Origin: Ideonella benzenivorans
Lineage (GTDB): Bacteria; Pseudomonadota; Gammaproteobacteria; Burkholderiales; Burkholderiaceae_C
Direction: 5' to 3'
Length of the DNA: 64,000 nucleotides
Assembly: GCF_020387415.1 (NCBI RefSeq)
Contig: NZ_JAGWCB010000012.1
Span: forward strand, 310,001-374,000
Below, piece by piece: positions 48,386-56,647 of the stretch. Numbering within the stretch: the first letter of the stretch is position 1; each line of letters starts with the position of its first letter. The translations under genes and the position numbers were made by a program. The notes below the pieces were generated by a model. It did not search any database, had not been told where the DNA came from, and saw only the letters and a program-made list of their open reading frames with translations.

Positions 48386-49918
48386 TCAGTCGTCCAGCGA
48401 CAGCTCCTGGATCTTGCGGGTGATGGTGTTGCGGCCGATACCCAGCTTCTGCGCCGCCTCGATGCGTCGCCCGCGCGTGATGTGCAGGGCGGTGCGGATC
48501 AGACGGGCCTCGAACTGACGGGTCAGCAGATCCCACACCTCGGGCGAGCCCGATTCCAGCAGGCGGCGGGCCTCGACTTCCAGATCACTCAGCCAGCGCG
48601 GATCGCCCGTTGCCGCGGCCGCCTCTCCGGTCGGGGCCGCCGCCAGCGCCACCGCGCCGCTCGGCGACGACTCGCTCGCCACGGCGGCCGGACTGGGCAA
48701 GGCCCCGCCGGCCGGAGCCGCTGTCGCCCCGTCCTGTGCCGCCATCACCGAGGGGGCGTTCAGGATTTCGGGCGGCAGGTCCTTGCTTTCAATGACCTGG
48801 GCGGGCGCCATCACCGTCAGCCAGTGGCAGACGTTCTCCAGCTGCCGCACGTTGCCCGGAAAGCTGAAGGTCTTGAGCCGCTCCAGCGCCTCATCGGTGA
48901 TGCGCTTGGGCTCCACGCCCAGCTCCTTGGCGCTCTTCTGCAGGAAGAAGCGGGCCAGTGCCGGGACGTCCTCTGCCCGCTCGCGCAGCGGTGGCAGGCG
49001 CAGACGGATCACGTTCAGGCGGTGGAACAAGTCCTCGCGGAACACGCCATCGCGCACCCGCTGTTCCAGGTTCTGGTGGGTCGCCGCGATGACGCGCACA
49101 TTCGCCTTGAGCGGCTGGTGCCCGCCGACGCGGTAGAACTGCCCGTCCGACAGGACCCGCAGCAGGCGGGTCTGCAGGTCGAAGGGCATGTCGCCGATTT
49201 CGTCCAGGAACAGCGTGCCGCCATCGGCCTGCTCGAAGCGGCCGCGGCGCATGGTCTGCGCACCGGTGAAAGCCCCCCGCTCGTGGCCGAACAGCTCGGA
49301 CTCCAGCAGGTCCTTGGGGATCGCGGCCGTGTTGATCGCGATGAACGGGCCGTTGGTGCCCTGCTCGCCGCGCGGGCTGTGTCGGTGCAAGGCGCGGGCC
49401 ACCAGTTCCTTGCCGGAGCCCGATTCACCGGTGATCAGCACCGTGACATTGCTCTGCGACAGCCGGCCGATGGCGCGAAAGACATCCTGCATCGCCGGCG
49501 CCTGGCCGAGGATCTCGGGCACCGGCAGGTTGCGCTCGTCATTGACCTCCTCGCGCAGGCTCTCCTCGACCGCGCGGCGGATCAGCTCCACCGCCTTGGT
49601 CAGGTCGAAGGGCTTGGGCAGGTACTCGAACGCCCCGCGCTGGAACGCCGACACCGCGCTGTCCAGGTCGGAGTAGGCGGTCATGATGATGACCGGCAGG
49701 TTGGGCAACTGCTCCTTGATCTTGCCCAGCAGGTCCAGGCCCGAGCCCCCCGGCATGCGGATGTCGCTCACCAGCACCTGGGGTTCGTCGTCGGCCAGCG
49801 CGGCCAGCACTTCGCGAGGGTTGGAGAAACTGCGCACCGGCAGCTGCTCGCGCGTCAGCGCCTTCTCCAGCACAAAGCGAATGGATTGATCGTCGTCGAC
49901 GATCCAGATGGGTTTCAT
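48386..49918 (-). CDS. ntrC: Nitrogen regulation response regulator NtrC (NR-I)
   Basis: NtrC activates sigma-54 promoters when phosphorylated by NtrB under nitrogen limitation. The 510-residue protein has a receiver domain (phosphoacceptor Asp52, LVSDIRMPGG), an AAA+ domain with GESGSGKELVARALH (Walker A) and the sigma-54-contacting GAFTGA, and a C-terminal Fis-type HTH (RRIEAAQKLGIGRNTITRKI). An Ala/Pro-rich insert (about 390-435) lengthens the linker before the HTH. It is the last gene of the glnA-ntrB-ntrC group, 16 nt after ntrB. Candidate targets in the window are glnA and the ABC binding protein gene. Confidence 0.96.
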   Translation of the reverse strand: MKPIWIVDDDQSIRFVLEKALTREQLPVRSFSNPREVLAALADDEPQVLVSDIRMPGGSGLDLLGKIKEQLPNLPVIIMTAYSDLDSAVSAFQRGAFEYLPKPFDLTKAVELIRRAVEESLREEVNDERNLPVPEILGQAPAMQDVFRAIGRLSQSNVTVLITGESGSGKELVARALHRHSPRGEQGTNGPFIAINTAAIPKDLLESELFGHERGAFTGAQTMRRGRFEQADGGTLFLDEIGDMPFDLQTRLLRVLSDGQFYRVGGHQPLKANVRVIAATHQNLEQRVRDGVFREDLFHRLNVIRLRLPPLRERAEDVPALARFFLQKSAKELGVEPKRITDEALERLKTFSFPGNVRQLENVCHWLTVMAPAQVIESKDLPPEILNAPSVMAAQDGATAAPAGGALPSPAAVASESSPSGAVALAAAPTGEAAAATGDPRWLSDLEVEARRLLESGSPEVWDLLTRQFEARLIRTALHITRGRRIEAAQKLGIGRNTITRKIQELSLDD

Positions 49919-49934
49919 GGGCTCGATCTTTGCG

Positions 49935-51029
49935 TCAGGGCAGCGGAATCAGGATCTTGAAGACCGTGCGTCCCGGCTCACTGTCGCATTCGATCGTGCC
50001 CTGGTGTTGCTGGACGAACGTCTGCGCCAGCGTGAGCCCGAGTCCCGAGCCACCTTCACGCCCTGACACCAGGGGATAGAAGATGCGCTCCTTGAGACTG
50101 TCAGGGACGCCTGGTCCGTTGTCCTCGATATGCAATTCCAATGCCAGTCGATAGCGCTGCTTACCAATCGTCACCTGGCGCGCCACGCGCGTGCGCAGCA
50201 CGATGCGGGCATCGCCCTGCTCAATGCGATCGCCCAGAGCCTGGCAGGCGTTGTGCACGATGTTGAGCAGCGCCTGGATCAGCTGTTCGCGGTCGCCGCG
50301 GAACTCCGGCAGCGAGGCGTCGTAGTCGCGTTCGACCTCCAGCCCCCGGGAATGCTCGGCCAGCACCAGCGCCCGCACCCGCTCGCAGACCTCGTGGATG
50401 TTCACGTCGCCGATCACATGCGGCTTGCGGTGCGGCGCCAGCAGGCGGTCCACCAGGGTCTGCAGCCGGTCGGCCTCGTGGATGATGACCTGGGTGTACT
50501 CCGTCAGCTCGGGCGAGGGCAGATCCATCGCCAGCAACTGGGCCGCGCCGCGGATGCCGCCCAGCGGGTTCTTGATCTCGTGGGCCAGGTTGCGGATCAG
50601 CTCCTTGGTGATCTGCGCCTGCCCCAGGGCCCGTTCCTCGCGGTCCTGCCGGGTCTGCTGCTCGATCTCGAGCATCTCGACCAGGATGTGCTGGTGCGAG
50701 GCCTCGGTCTGGCTGACGATCACATGGACCGGCAGGGGTTCGGTGTAACCCACCAGGCTGCGCCGCAGCGCGCCCTCGAAGCGGCGGGTGGCGAATTCGT
50801 TGCGCGAGACAGCCTGGATGGCCTCGTGCAGCGTGGCGGGCTCCCGGAACCAGTCGAGCAGAGAGCTTTTGACCAGCGAGCGGCGGGATTGACCGATCAT
50901 GGTCTCCAGGCCCGCGTTGGCGTAGAGGCAGGTGCCGTCGGGTTGGACCACCGCCACCATCGTGGCCAGCAGGTCGAAGCTTTCCCAGGCCCGGGCCTCG
51001 GAGGATTCAAGCGAACGCAGCAATTTCAC
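49935..51029 (-). CDS. ntrB: Nitrogen regulation sensor kinase NtrB (NR-II)
   Basis: NtrB phosphorylates and dephosphorylates NtrC according to PII signalling. The 364-residue cytoplasmic protein has a PAS domain (about 17-125), the phosphoacceptor His150 in NLAHEIKNPLGGIRGAAQLL, and an ATPase domain with NIVHNACQAL (N-box), EDNGPGVP and SGREGGSGLGLTLAQTFV. It is located directly after a small secreted-protein gene (2 nt) and before ntrC. Confidence 0.96.
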   Translation of the reverse strand: MKLLRSLESSEARAWESFDLLATMVAVVQPDGTCLYANAGLETMIGQSRRSLVKSSLLDWFREPATLHEAIQAVSRNEFATRRFEGALRRSLVGYTEPLPVHVIVSQTEASHQHILVEMLEIEQQTRQDREERALGQAQITKELIRNLAHEIKNPLGGIRGAAQLLAMDLPSPELTEYTQVIIHEADRLQTLVDRLLAPHRKPHVIGDVNIHEVCERVRALVLAEHSRGLEVERDYDASLPEFRGDREQLIQALLNIVHNACQALGDRIEQGDARIVLRTRVARQVTIGKQRYRLALELHIEDNGPGVPDSLKERIFYPLVSGREGGSGLGLTLAQTFVQQHQGTIECDSEPGRTVFKILIPLP

Positions 51030-51031
51030 CT

Positions 51032-51565
51032 TCAGGATGCCGGCTTGCCCTGATCCGTCTTGCCCAACTCTCGCTTGATGGCGGCAATGTCCGCCTCCTT
51101 GCGGGTGATGGCGGCCTTCAATTCGGCCGTGCGGTCCAGGTATTTCTGATAGTTGCGCTCATCACCCCGGCGCTCGGGAGCGCCGTTGTTGTATTCCTTC
51201 TTGAGCGCCTCGAGTTCGCCCTCCGCCTTGCGCAGCTCGTCCTGCAGGATGCGCTTGGCATCGCTGTCACGCGCCTTCTGTTCGCTGCGGTCCACCTTGG
51301 CGTCGCTGGCGGCGGCGCCCCCCGAGGAGGCACTGGGCGTGCTGCGCGGACGGGGACCGGCAATGGTCGTCGGCTCACGCGCCTCCTTGGCCTTGCAGCC
51401 CTTCTGGGCCGCCTCCTTGGGCGAGAGCGTGTTCGTGAACACATTGCCCGGACAGATGTAGTAGACCGACCCGCTCTGGGCCCAGCCCGACGCGGCCGTC
51501 ATCACCAGACAGGCTGCCGCCATCGTCCGGAACCGGGGGAGAGAGTGCACGAAACGCGGCTTCAT
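51032..51565 (-). CDS. Small secreted coiled-coil protein of unknown function between glnA and ntrB
   Basis: I do not recognise this 177-residue protein. It has a signal peptide (cut near SGWAQ|SGSVYYICPG), a short N-terminal globular part with two cysteines (YYICPGN and QKGCKAKE), a Ser/Pro/Ala linker (about 70-90), and a charged coiled coil (about 95-175, Lys, Glu, Arg, Ala). The cysteine-containing start is reminiscent of the DUF4124 region of other secreted proteobacterial proteins. I use the ATG at 51563-51565; a longer in-frame start would run through the glnA terminator. It ends 2 nt before ntrB, so it is expressed with the sensor kinase. Confidence 0.7.
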   Translation of the reverse strand: MKPRFVHSLPRFRTMAAACLVMTAASGWAQSGSVYYICPGNVFTNTLSPKEAAQKGCKAKEAREPTTIAGPRPRSTPSASSGGAAASDAKVDRSEQKARDSDAKRILQDELRKAEGELEALKKEYNNGAPERRGDERNYQKYLDRTAELKAAITRKEADIAAIKRELGKTDQGKPAS

Positions 51566-51582
51566 GAGGGCATTGTCACCCG

Positions 51583-51611
51583 AAAAAAAAGGGGACGGCA
51601 ACGCCGCCCCC
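51583..51611 (-). terminator. Rho-independent terminator downstream of glnA
   Basis: On the minus strand GGGGGCGGC-GTT-GCCGTCCCC (one G.T wobble) is followed by eight T. It lies 29 nt after the glnA stop and before the small secreted-protein gene, so most glnA transcripts should stop here and ntrBC be expressed at a lower level by read-through or a second promoter. Confidence 0.88.
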
Positions 51612-51639
51612 TTCCGGTTGTTCATGTCTCACGCACCCA

Positions 51640-53055
51640 TCACAGGGCGTAGTACATGTCGAACTCGATCGGGTGGGTGGTCATGCGGAAGCGGGTGACT
51701 TCCTGCATCTTCAGGTCGATGTAGGCATCGATGAAGGCGTCGGTGAACACGCCACCCTTGGTCAGGAACGCGCGGTCCTTGTCCAGGTAGTCCAGCGCCT
51801 GATCCAGGCTGTGGCACACGGTCGGGATCAGCTTGTCCTCTTCCGGCGGCAGGTGGTACAGGTCCTTCGTGGCGGCTTCGCCCGGATGGATCTTGTTTTC
51901 CACGCCGTCCAGACCGGCCATCAGCAGCGCGGCGAAGGCCAGGTACGGGTTGGCCGAGGGATCCGGGAAGCGCGCTTCGATGCGGCGGCCCTTCGGGTTG
52001 GCCACGTACGGGATGCGGATCGAGGCCGAGCGGTTCTTGGCCGAGTAGGCCAGCTTCACCGGGGCTTCGAAGCCAGGCACCAGACGCTTGTAGCTGTTGG
52101 TGCCGGGGTTGGTGATGGCGTTCAGGGCGCGGGCGTGCTTGATGATGCCGCCGATGTAGTACAGCGCGAACTCGCTCAGGCCGGCATAGCCGTCGCCAGC
52201 GAACAGGTTCTTGCCGTCCTTCCACACGGACTGGTGCACGTGCATGCCGGAACCGTTGTCACCGACGATCGGCTTGGGCATGAAGGTGGCGGTCTTGCCA
52301 TAGGCATGGGCCACGTTCACGATGATGTACTTCTGCAGTTGCAGCCAGTCGGCGCGCTGGACCAGCGTGCTGAACTTGGTGCCGATTTCCATCTGGCCGG
52401 CGTTGGCCACTTCGTGGTGGTGCACCTCGACCGGAATGCCCAGCTGTTCCAGCAGCAGGCACATTTCCGAACGCATGTCCTGGCCACCATCGACCGGGGG
52501 CACCGGGAAGTAGCCGCCCTTGACGGTGGGACGGTAGCCGGTGTTGCCGTGCTCGTATTCCTTGCCGGAGTTCCAGGCGCCTTCTTCCGATTCGATCTTG
52601 ACGAACGAGCCGGACATGTTGGCTTCCCAGCGGACGCTGTCGAACACGAAGAATTCGGGTTCCGGACCGAAGTAGGCGGCGTCGCCCAGGCCGGCGGCCT
52701 TCATGTAGGCTTCAGCGCGCTTGGCCAGCGAACGCGGATCGCGCTCGTAGGGCTTGCCATCGGTCGGGTCGATGACGTCGCAGGTCAGGATCAGGGTCGG
52801 CTCTTCGAAGAAGGGATCGATGTTGGCCGTGTTCGGATCCGGCATCAGCAGCATGTCGGAGGCTTCGATGCCCTTCCAGCCGGCGATCGACGAACCATCG
52901 AACGCGTGGCCCGAAGTGAACTTGTCTTCGTCAAAGGCGGACACAGGCACAGACACGTGCTGCTCCTTGCCACGGGTATCGGTGAAGCGGAAGTCAACGA
53001 ACTTGACTTCGTTGTCCTTCACCAGCTTCATCACATCGGCGACGGTCTTGGCCAT
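51640..53055 (-). CDS. glnA: Glutamine synthetase, type I
   Basis: GlnA makes glutamine from glutamate, ammonia and ATP as a dodecamer. The 471-residue product has the family start [30 protein letters not shown] (about 1-30), [29 protein letters not shown] and [10 protein letters not shown]. The adenylylation tyrosine is in the expected [13 protein letters not shown] context region and the regulatory Tyr near NPYLAF; control by GlnE is therefore likely. The ATG follows AGGAGCC. Upstream are a sigma-54-type promoter and NtrC-like sites; downstream are a terminator and ntrBC. Confidence 0.98.
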   Translation of the reverse strand: MAKTVADVMKLVKDNEVKFVDFRFTDTRGKEQHVSVPVSAFDEDKFTSGHAFDGSSIAGWKGIEASDMLLMPDPNTANIDPFFEEPTLILTCDVIDPTDGKPYERDPRSLAKRAEAYMKAAGLGDAAYFGPEPEFFVFDSVRWEANMSGSFVKIESEEGAWNSGKEYEHGNTGYRPTVKGGYFPVPPVDGGQDMRSEMCLLLEQLGIPVEVHHHEVANAGQMEIGTKFSTLVQRADWLQLQKYIIVNVAHAYGKTATFMPKPIVGDNGSGMHVHQSVWKDGKNLFAGDGYAGLSEFALYYIGGIIKHARALNAITNPGTNSYKRLVPGFEAPVKLAYSAKNRSASIRIPYVANPKGRRIEARFPDPSANPYLAFAALLMAGLDGVENKIHPGEAATKDLYHLPPEEDKLIPTVCHSLDQALDYLDKDRAFLTKGGVFTDAFIDAYIDLKMQEVTRFRMTTHPIEFDMYYAL

Positions 53056-53162
53056 CAAAAAGGCTCCTGGCGGATGAGTTGTCAACAAATGCTCGGAGGA
53101 TGTCGGACTGGAGCGCACGCCGATTCAACGGCGTCCAGGGCATCACGGCGGGGAAAAATGTA

Positions 53163-53177
53163 GCAGAAACCATGCCC
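53163..53177 (-). promoter_or_regulatory. Sigma-54-type promoter of glnA
   Basis: On the minus strand GGGCATGGTTTCTGC, followed by T, keeps GG-N10-GC and matches most of TGGCAY-N5-TTGCW. Transcription would start near 53151, giving a leader of about 95 nt. Its position between glnA and upstream NtrC-like sites supports the call. Confidence 0.6.
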
Positions 53178-53309
53178 ACAAATGGTGATCCCGCTCAGCC
53201 CACTCGGTCGATCTGCGCCGCAGCGTTGCGAAATCCGGCGTCATGATGCACCGCCGCCGATCGGCGTGCGCCGGATGAGGGGTCGACAAATCCGATTTGG
53301 GGCGCAAAC

Positions 53310-53348
53310 ATCCCAACTTGGTGCAACGAAAGCGCACCAAATTGGACT
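53310..53348 (-). promoter_or_regulatory. NtrC-like enhancer sites upstream of glnA
   Basis: The plus strand shows two 15-bp elements, ATCCCAACTTGGTGC (53310-53324) and GCACCAAATTGGACT (53334-53348). Each has one perfect NtrC half-site (TTGGTGC or GCACCAA) and a weaker partner. Together they form a perfect 7+7 inverted repeat around 9 bp (53318-53340), centred about 178 bp before the expected transcription start, a normal enhancer distance. They abut the stop codon of the next gene. Confidence 0.55.
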
Positions 53349-54136
53349 TATTCGGCCGGCTGGGTCCGGACGCCGGGACGCCGCGCCAATTCGGCCTGCA
53401 GGTGGGCAAAGGCCGCGGCCACGGCTTCGGGCTCGCCCTTGACCCCCAGTTCGATGTGCAGCCCCCGCTCCGGATGATCGACGCTGGGCAGGCTGAACAC
53501 CTTCACGCCCGCGTAAGTTGCCTCGATCGACTCCATCAAGGGCGTCAGCGAGGCCTCATTGACCCCGAAGACGTAGAGCGACACCTCCCGGTGGGCCTGC
53601 GGCTTCAGGTCCGCATAGCAGTGGTCCAGCACCCATTCGATCATCGGGTGGGCCATCACCGGAAAGCCGGGCACGAAGTGCACCCGCCCGAGCGAGAAGC
53701 CCGGGATCTTGTTGTAGGGGTTGGGGATCAGCGTGGCCCCGGCCGGGAACACCCCCATGTTGAGGCGATGCAGGTTGTCCGCCCGCTCCGGCTCATAGGC
53801 CACGCCCTGCTCGCGCGCCACGTCCTGCATGCGCTCCTGGATGAGGGCCTTGGCCCCCGGATGCAGCTGCAGTGACTGGCCACTGGCCAGCGCGGCGCAC
53901 TGGCGGGTGTGGTCATCGGGCGTGGCGCCGATGCCGCCGCAGGAGAACACCACATCCCCGCTGGCCAGGGCCTCCTTCAAGGCCGTCGTGATCTGGCCAC
54001 GGTCATCGCCGATGTAGCGCGCCCAGGACAGGCTCTGCCCCCGCGCGCCCAGCAGCTCGATGACGCGGGGCAAGTGCTTGTCCTGGCGGCGTCCGGACAG
54101 GATCTCGTCGCCGATGATGATGAGGCCGAAATGCAT
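53348..54136 (-). CDS. MoaB/Mog-domain protein (CinA N-terminal domain, COG1058)
   Basis: The 262-residue protein consists of the molybdopterin-binding-like fold found at the N-terminus of CinA: MHFGLIIIGDEILSGRRQDKH and SCGGIGATPDDHTRQ are its signatures, with GVFPAGATLIPNPYNKIPGF in the middle. The C-terminal NMN deamidase domain of full CinA is absent. Proteins of this type bind pterin or nucleotide-like ligands; function is unproven. I use the ATG at 54134-54136; the much longer open frame upstream is a shadow of the EI24 gene. The gene lies 41 nt downstream of that gene on the same strand. Confidence 0.88.
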   Translation of the reverse strand: MHFGLIIIGDEILSGRRQDKHLPRVIELLGARGQSLSWARYIGDDRGQITTALKEALASGDVVFSCGGIGATPDDHTRQCAALASGQSLQLHPGAKALIQERMQDVAREQGVAYEPERADNLHRLNMGVFPAGATLIPNPYNKIPGFSLGRVHFVPGFPVMAHPMIEWVLDHCYADLKPQAHREVSLYVFGVNEASLTPLMESIEATYAGVKVFSLPSVDHPERGLHIELGVKGEPEAVAAAFAHLQAELARRPGVRTQPAE

Positions 54137-54177
54137 GAAGATCTCGCAGCAATGCGCCCCCAGGACGGGGGCATGGT

Positions 54178-55044
54178 TCAAGCGGCAGGCGCGCCGGGGT
54201 CCGCCGGCGGCAGCTCCTCCACCACCGCCACCGGGGCCGGCACCGGAGCAGCCGACTCCCGCAGACGGGACAGGGCCGCCAGCAGGTAGTGGACGAACCA
54301 CAGGCAGGAGAAGGCGAACACCAGCGTGTACAGCCACACGGAGACCACCATCAGCAGCGGGGCCAGCACCAGCGCCATCGCGCTGACCGCCCAGATCAGC
54401 GACGGCGCCGCGCCGAGAAAACCGGACACCAGCCCGATCAGCAGCAGCGGCCAGTGGTGCTGCTCCGCCAGCTGCTTGAACTCCTCCGCGCTGGCGTGCT
54501 CGGCCAGCGCGTCGTAGGTCATCACCTTGGCGGTCAGCCAGCCCCAGATCAGCGGCGGAACCACCAGCGCCAGTGGCGGAATCAGCCACAGCGGCACCGT
54601 GAGCACCAGCGCCACCAGCGCCACCAGCGTGTAGAGCCCGGAACGGGCAGCGCTGCCCCACAGGGTGCCGCCGCGACGACGCTCCAGCCGGGGGAAGCGC
54701 CGCTCGGCCACCAGACTGACCAGCGCCGGCATCATCAGCAAGGCCACCAGCAACAGCGACAACACCACCGCCACCGGCACCGCCAAGGCGACGATGATCA
54801 TCGGCGCCATCACCGCGCGGAAGCTGGGCCCGGTGTAGGTGTCCATCCAGCGCAACACGGCCTCGGTGAGGGCCCAGTGCTCCAGCTGAAGGCGCACCGT
54901 CGAGACAGCCGGCTCCCAGAAGAAATACCCCAGAGCCAGGAACAGCCCGCCCGCGATCAGCAGCGGCAGCAGCGTGAGGCCGATGACGCGCGGCCGCATC
55001 AGGTAGGCGGCCGCGCGCCAGAACGAATCCAACAGGAGCTTCAT
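54178..55044 (-). CDS. EI24 domain-containing membrane protein (CysZ-like)
   Basis: The 288-residue protein matches the EI24/CysZ family: it starts MKLLLDSFWRAAAYLMRPRV, has about six hydrophobic segments, and a Pro/Ala-rich C-terminal tail after about 260. CysZ of E. coli imports sulfate, but members of this family outside the cys regulon are uncharacterised and no sulfur gene is nearby. A TATGCT hexamer lies 7 nt before the ATG and there is no Shine-Dalgarno. The MoaB-domain gene follows. Confidence 0.82.
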   Translation of the reverse strand: MKLLLDSFWRAAAYLMRPRVIGLTLLPLLIAGGLFLALGYFFWEPAVSTVRLQLEHWALTEAVLRWMDTYTGPSFRAVMAPMIIVALAVPVAVVLSLLLVALLMMPALVSLVAERRFPRLERRRGGTLWGSAARSGLYTLVALVALVLTVPLWLIPPLALVVPPLIWGWLTAKVMTYDALAEHASAEEFKQLAEQHHWPLLLIGLVSGFLGAAPSLIWAVSAMALVLAPLLMVVSVWLYTLVFAFSCLWFVHYLLAALSRLRESAAPVPAPVAVVEELPPADPGAPAA

Positions 55045-55093
55045 GTCGCGCAGCATACGTCGGGCGCCAGCGGCTTGCCGGCGCCCAGGGGCC

Positions 55094-55906
55094 TCACTCG
55101 TCGTCGCCGCCCAGCACCGAGCCCAGCAGACCACCAGCGCCGAAGCCGCCCAGCACCGAGCCTTCTTCGCGCGAGCCGCCCATCTGCGGCGCAGCCGCGA
55201 AGATGCGGCTGGCCAGGCGCGAGAACGGCAGGCTCTGCAGCCAGACCGTGCCCGGGCCGGTCAGCTTGGCGAAGAACAGGCCCTCACCGCCGAACAGCGC
55301 CGTCTTGACCTTGCCCACGTACTGGATCTCGAAATTCACATCGGGCGTGAAGGCCACCACGCAGCCCGTGTCCACCAGCAGGGTCTGGCCGGGCTGGAGT
55401 TCGCGGCGCACCACCGTGCCGCCCGCATGCACAAAGGCCAGGCCATCGCCTTCAAGCTTCTGCATGATGAAGCCCTCACCGCCGAAGAAACCGACCGACA
55501 GCTTCTGCTGGAAGTACACCCCCAGCGACACGCCGCGGGCCGCGCACAGGAAGGCATCCTTCTGGCAGATCAGCATGCCGCCCAGCTTCTGCAGGTCCAT
55601 CGGCAGGATCTTGCCCGGGTACGGCGCGGCAAAGGCCACACGTTGTTTGCCACTGGCCTGGTTCGTGTAGACCGTCGTGAACAGCGACTCGCCGGTGATC
55701 AGCCGCTTGCCGGCGCCCAGCAGCTTGCCGAACAGCCCGCCGGTGGACTTGGCGCCGTCACCGAACACCGTGTCCATGCCGATGCCCGCGTCCATGAACA
55801 TCAGGCTACCGGCTTCCCCCACCGCGGCTTCGCCCGGATCCAGTTCGACCTCGACGAACTGCATTTCCGAACCCTTGATTTCATAGTCGACCACGTCCAT
55901 CGCCAT
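55094..55906 (-). CDS. AIM24/TIGR00266 family protein
   Basis: The 270-residue protein belongs to the AIM24 (DUF124) family with a duplicated beta-roll fold. Typical segments are EVELDPGEAAVGEAGSLMFM, FFGGEGFIMQKLEGDG and LFGGEGLFFAKLTGPG, a clear internal repeat, and the Gly-rich end. Function in bacteria is unknown; yeast AIM24 is a mitochondrial membrane-organisation protein. The ATG at 55904-55906 has AAGGGG at good distance. A longer in-frame start toward 56017 would overlap the regulator's control region and is unlikely. Confidence 0.85.
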   Translation of the reverse strand: MAMDVVDYEIKGSEMQFVEVELDPGEAAVGEAGSLMFMDAGIGMDTVFGDGAKSTGGLFGKLLGAGKRLITGESLFTTVYTNQASGKQRVAFAAPYPGKILPMDLQKLGGMLICQKDAFLCAARGVSLGVYFQQKLSVGFFGGEGFIMQKLEGDGLAFVHAGGTVVRRELQPGQTLLVDTGCVVAFTPDVNFEIQYVGKVKTALFGGEGLFFAKLTGPGTVWLQSLPFSRLASRIFAAAPQMGGSREEGSVLGGFGAGGLLGSVLGGDDE

Positions 55907-56023
55907 CGCGATTCCCCTTGCTAGAAATGACACAGAAGCTGCGGATGGTAGCGAACGCCGATGAGGCCGCGATGAAGCCCGGCGGGATGCATGGATCCAG
56001 CGGGGCTTGCGTTCCATTTCAAT

Positions 56024-56046
56024 ATATTGGAATATTCATCCAATAT
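56024..56046 (+). promoter_or_regulatory. AT-rich 8+8 inverted repeat over the XRE-cupin start codon
   Basis: ATATTGGA-N7-TCCAATAT is a perfect inverted repeat whose right arm runs into the ATG at 56045. It is the most AT-rich stretch in this part of the window and replaces any Shine-Dalgarno. Binding by the XRE protein itself is the simplest reading; the divergent AIM24-family gene, 118 bp away, could be a second target. Confidence 0.5.
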
Positions 56047-56614
56047 GAGAGAGCCCTTGGTGGACCTGAACGCCCGCATTGCCGAACAGGTGCGCCGCCT
56101 GCGCGGCGAGCGCGGTCTGTCGCTGGACGCGCTGGCCAACCGCTCCGGCGTCAGCCGCTCGATGATCTCGCTGATCGAGCGCGGTGAAAACAACCCCACC
56201 GCCGTGCTGCTGGACCGACTGGCCCAGGCGCTGGACGTGCCGCTGGCCTCATTGTTCGACAACCCACCGCCCGCGGAGCCGATCGCCCGCCGAGCCGACC
56301 AGACCGTCTGGCGCGACCCGGCCTCCGGCTACCTGCGGCGCAGCGTCTCACCCACCGGGCCGGACATCCGCACCCAGATCGTCGAGGTCGAGTTCCCGCC
56401 GCAGGCCCGGGTGGCCTACGACAGCCTGCCCCGCCAGCATGCGGTGCAGCAGCAGATCTGGCTGCTCGAAGGGCAGTTGCAGCTCACCGTCGGCCCCACT
56501 GTCCACCGCCTCGGCCCGGGCGACTGTCTGGCCATGACACTGGACGCCCCCATCGTCTTCCACAACCCCGGCGACGCGCCCGCGCGCTACGTCGTCGTGC
56601 TGACCCGCGCTTGA
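56045..56614 (+). CDS. XRE family regulator with C-terminal cupin domain
   Basis: The 189-residue protein has an HTH_3 domain (about 10-65; LSLDALANRSGVSRSMISLI) and a cupin sensor domain (about 115-185; QIWLLEGQLQLTV, HRLGPGDCLAM). Such XRE-cupin proteins usually repress or activate an adjacent metabolic or transport gene. A GNAT acetyltransferase follows after 33 nt and is the likely partner. I start at the ATG at 56045, close to the HTH; an in-frame earlier start at 55991 would place coding sequence across the palindrome. Confidence 0.88.
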   Translation: MREPLVDLNARIAEQVRRLRGERGLSLDALANRSGVSRSMISLIERGENNPTAVLLDRLAQALDVPLASLFDNPPPAEPIARRADQTVWRDPASGYLRRSVSPTGPDIRTQIVEVEFPPQARVAYDSLPRQHAVQQQIWLLEGQLQLTVGPTVHRLGPGDCLAMTLDAPIVFHNPGDAPARYVVVLTRA

Positions 56615-56647
56615 GCGCGCCCCACTGTCTTCTTTGCCCACACCCCC

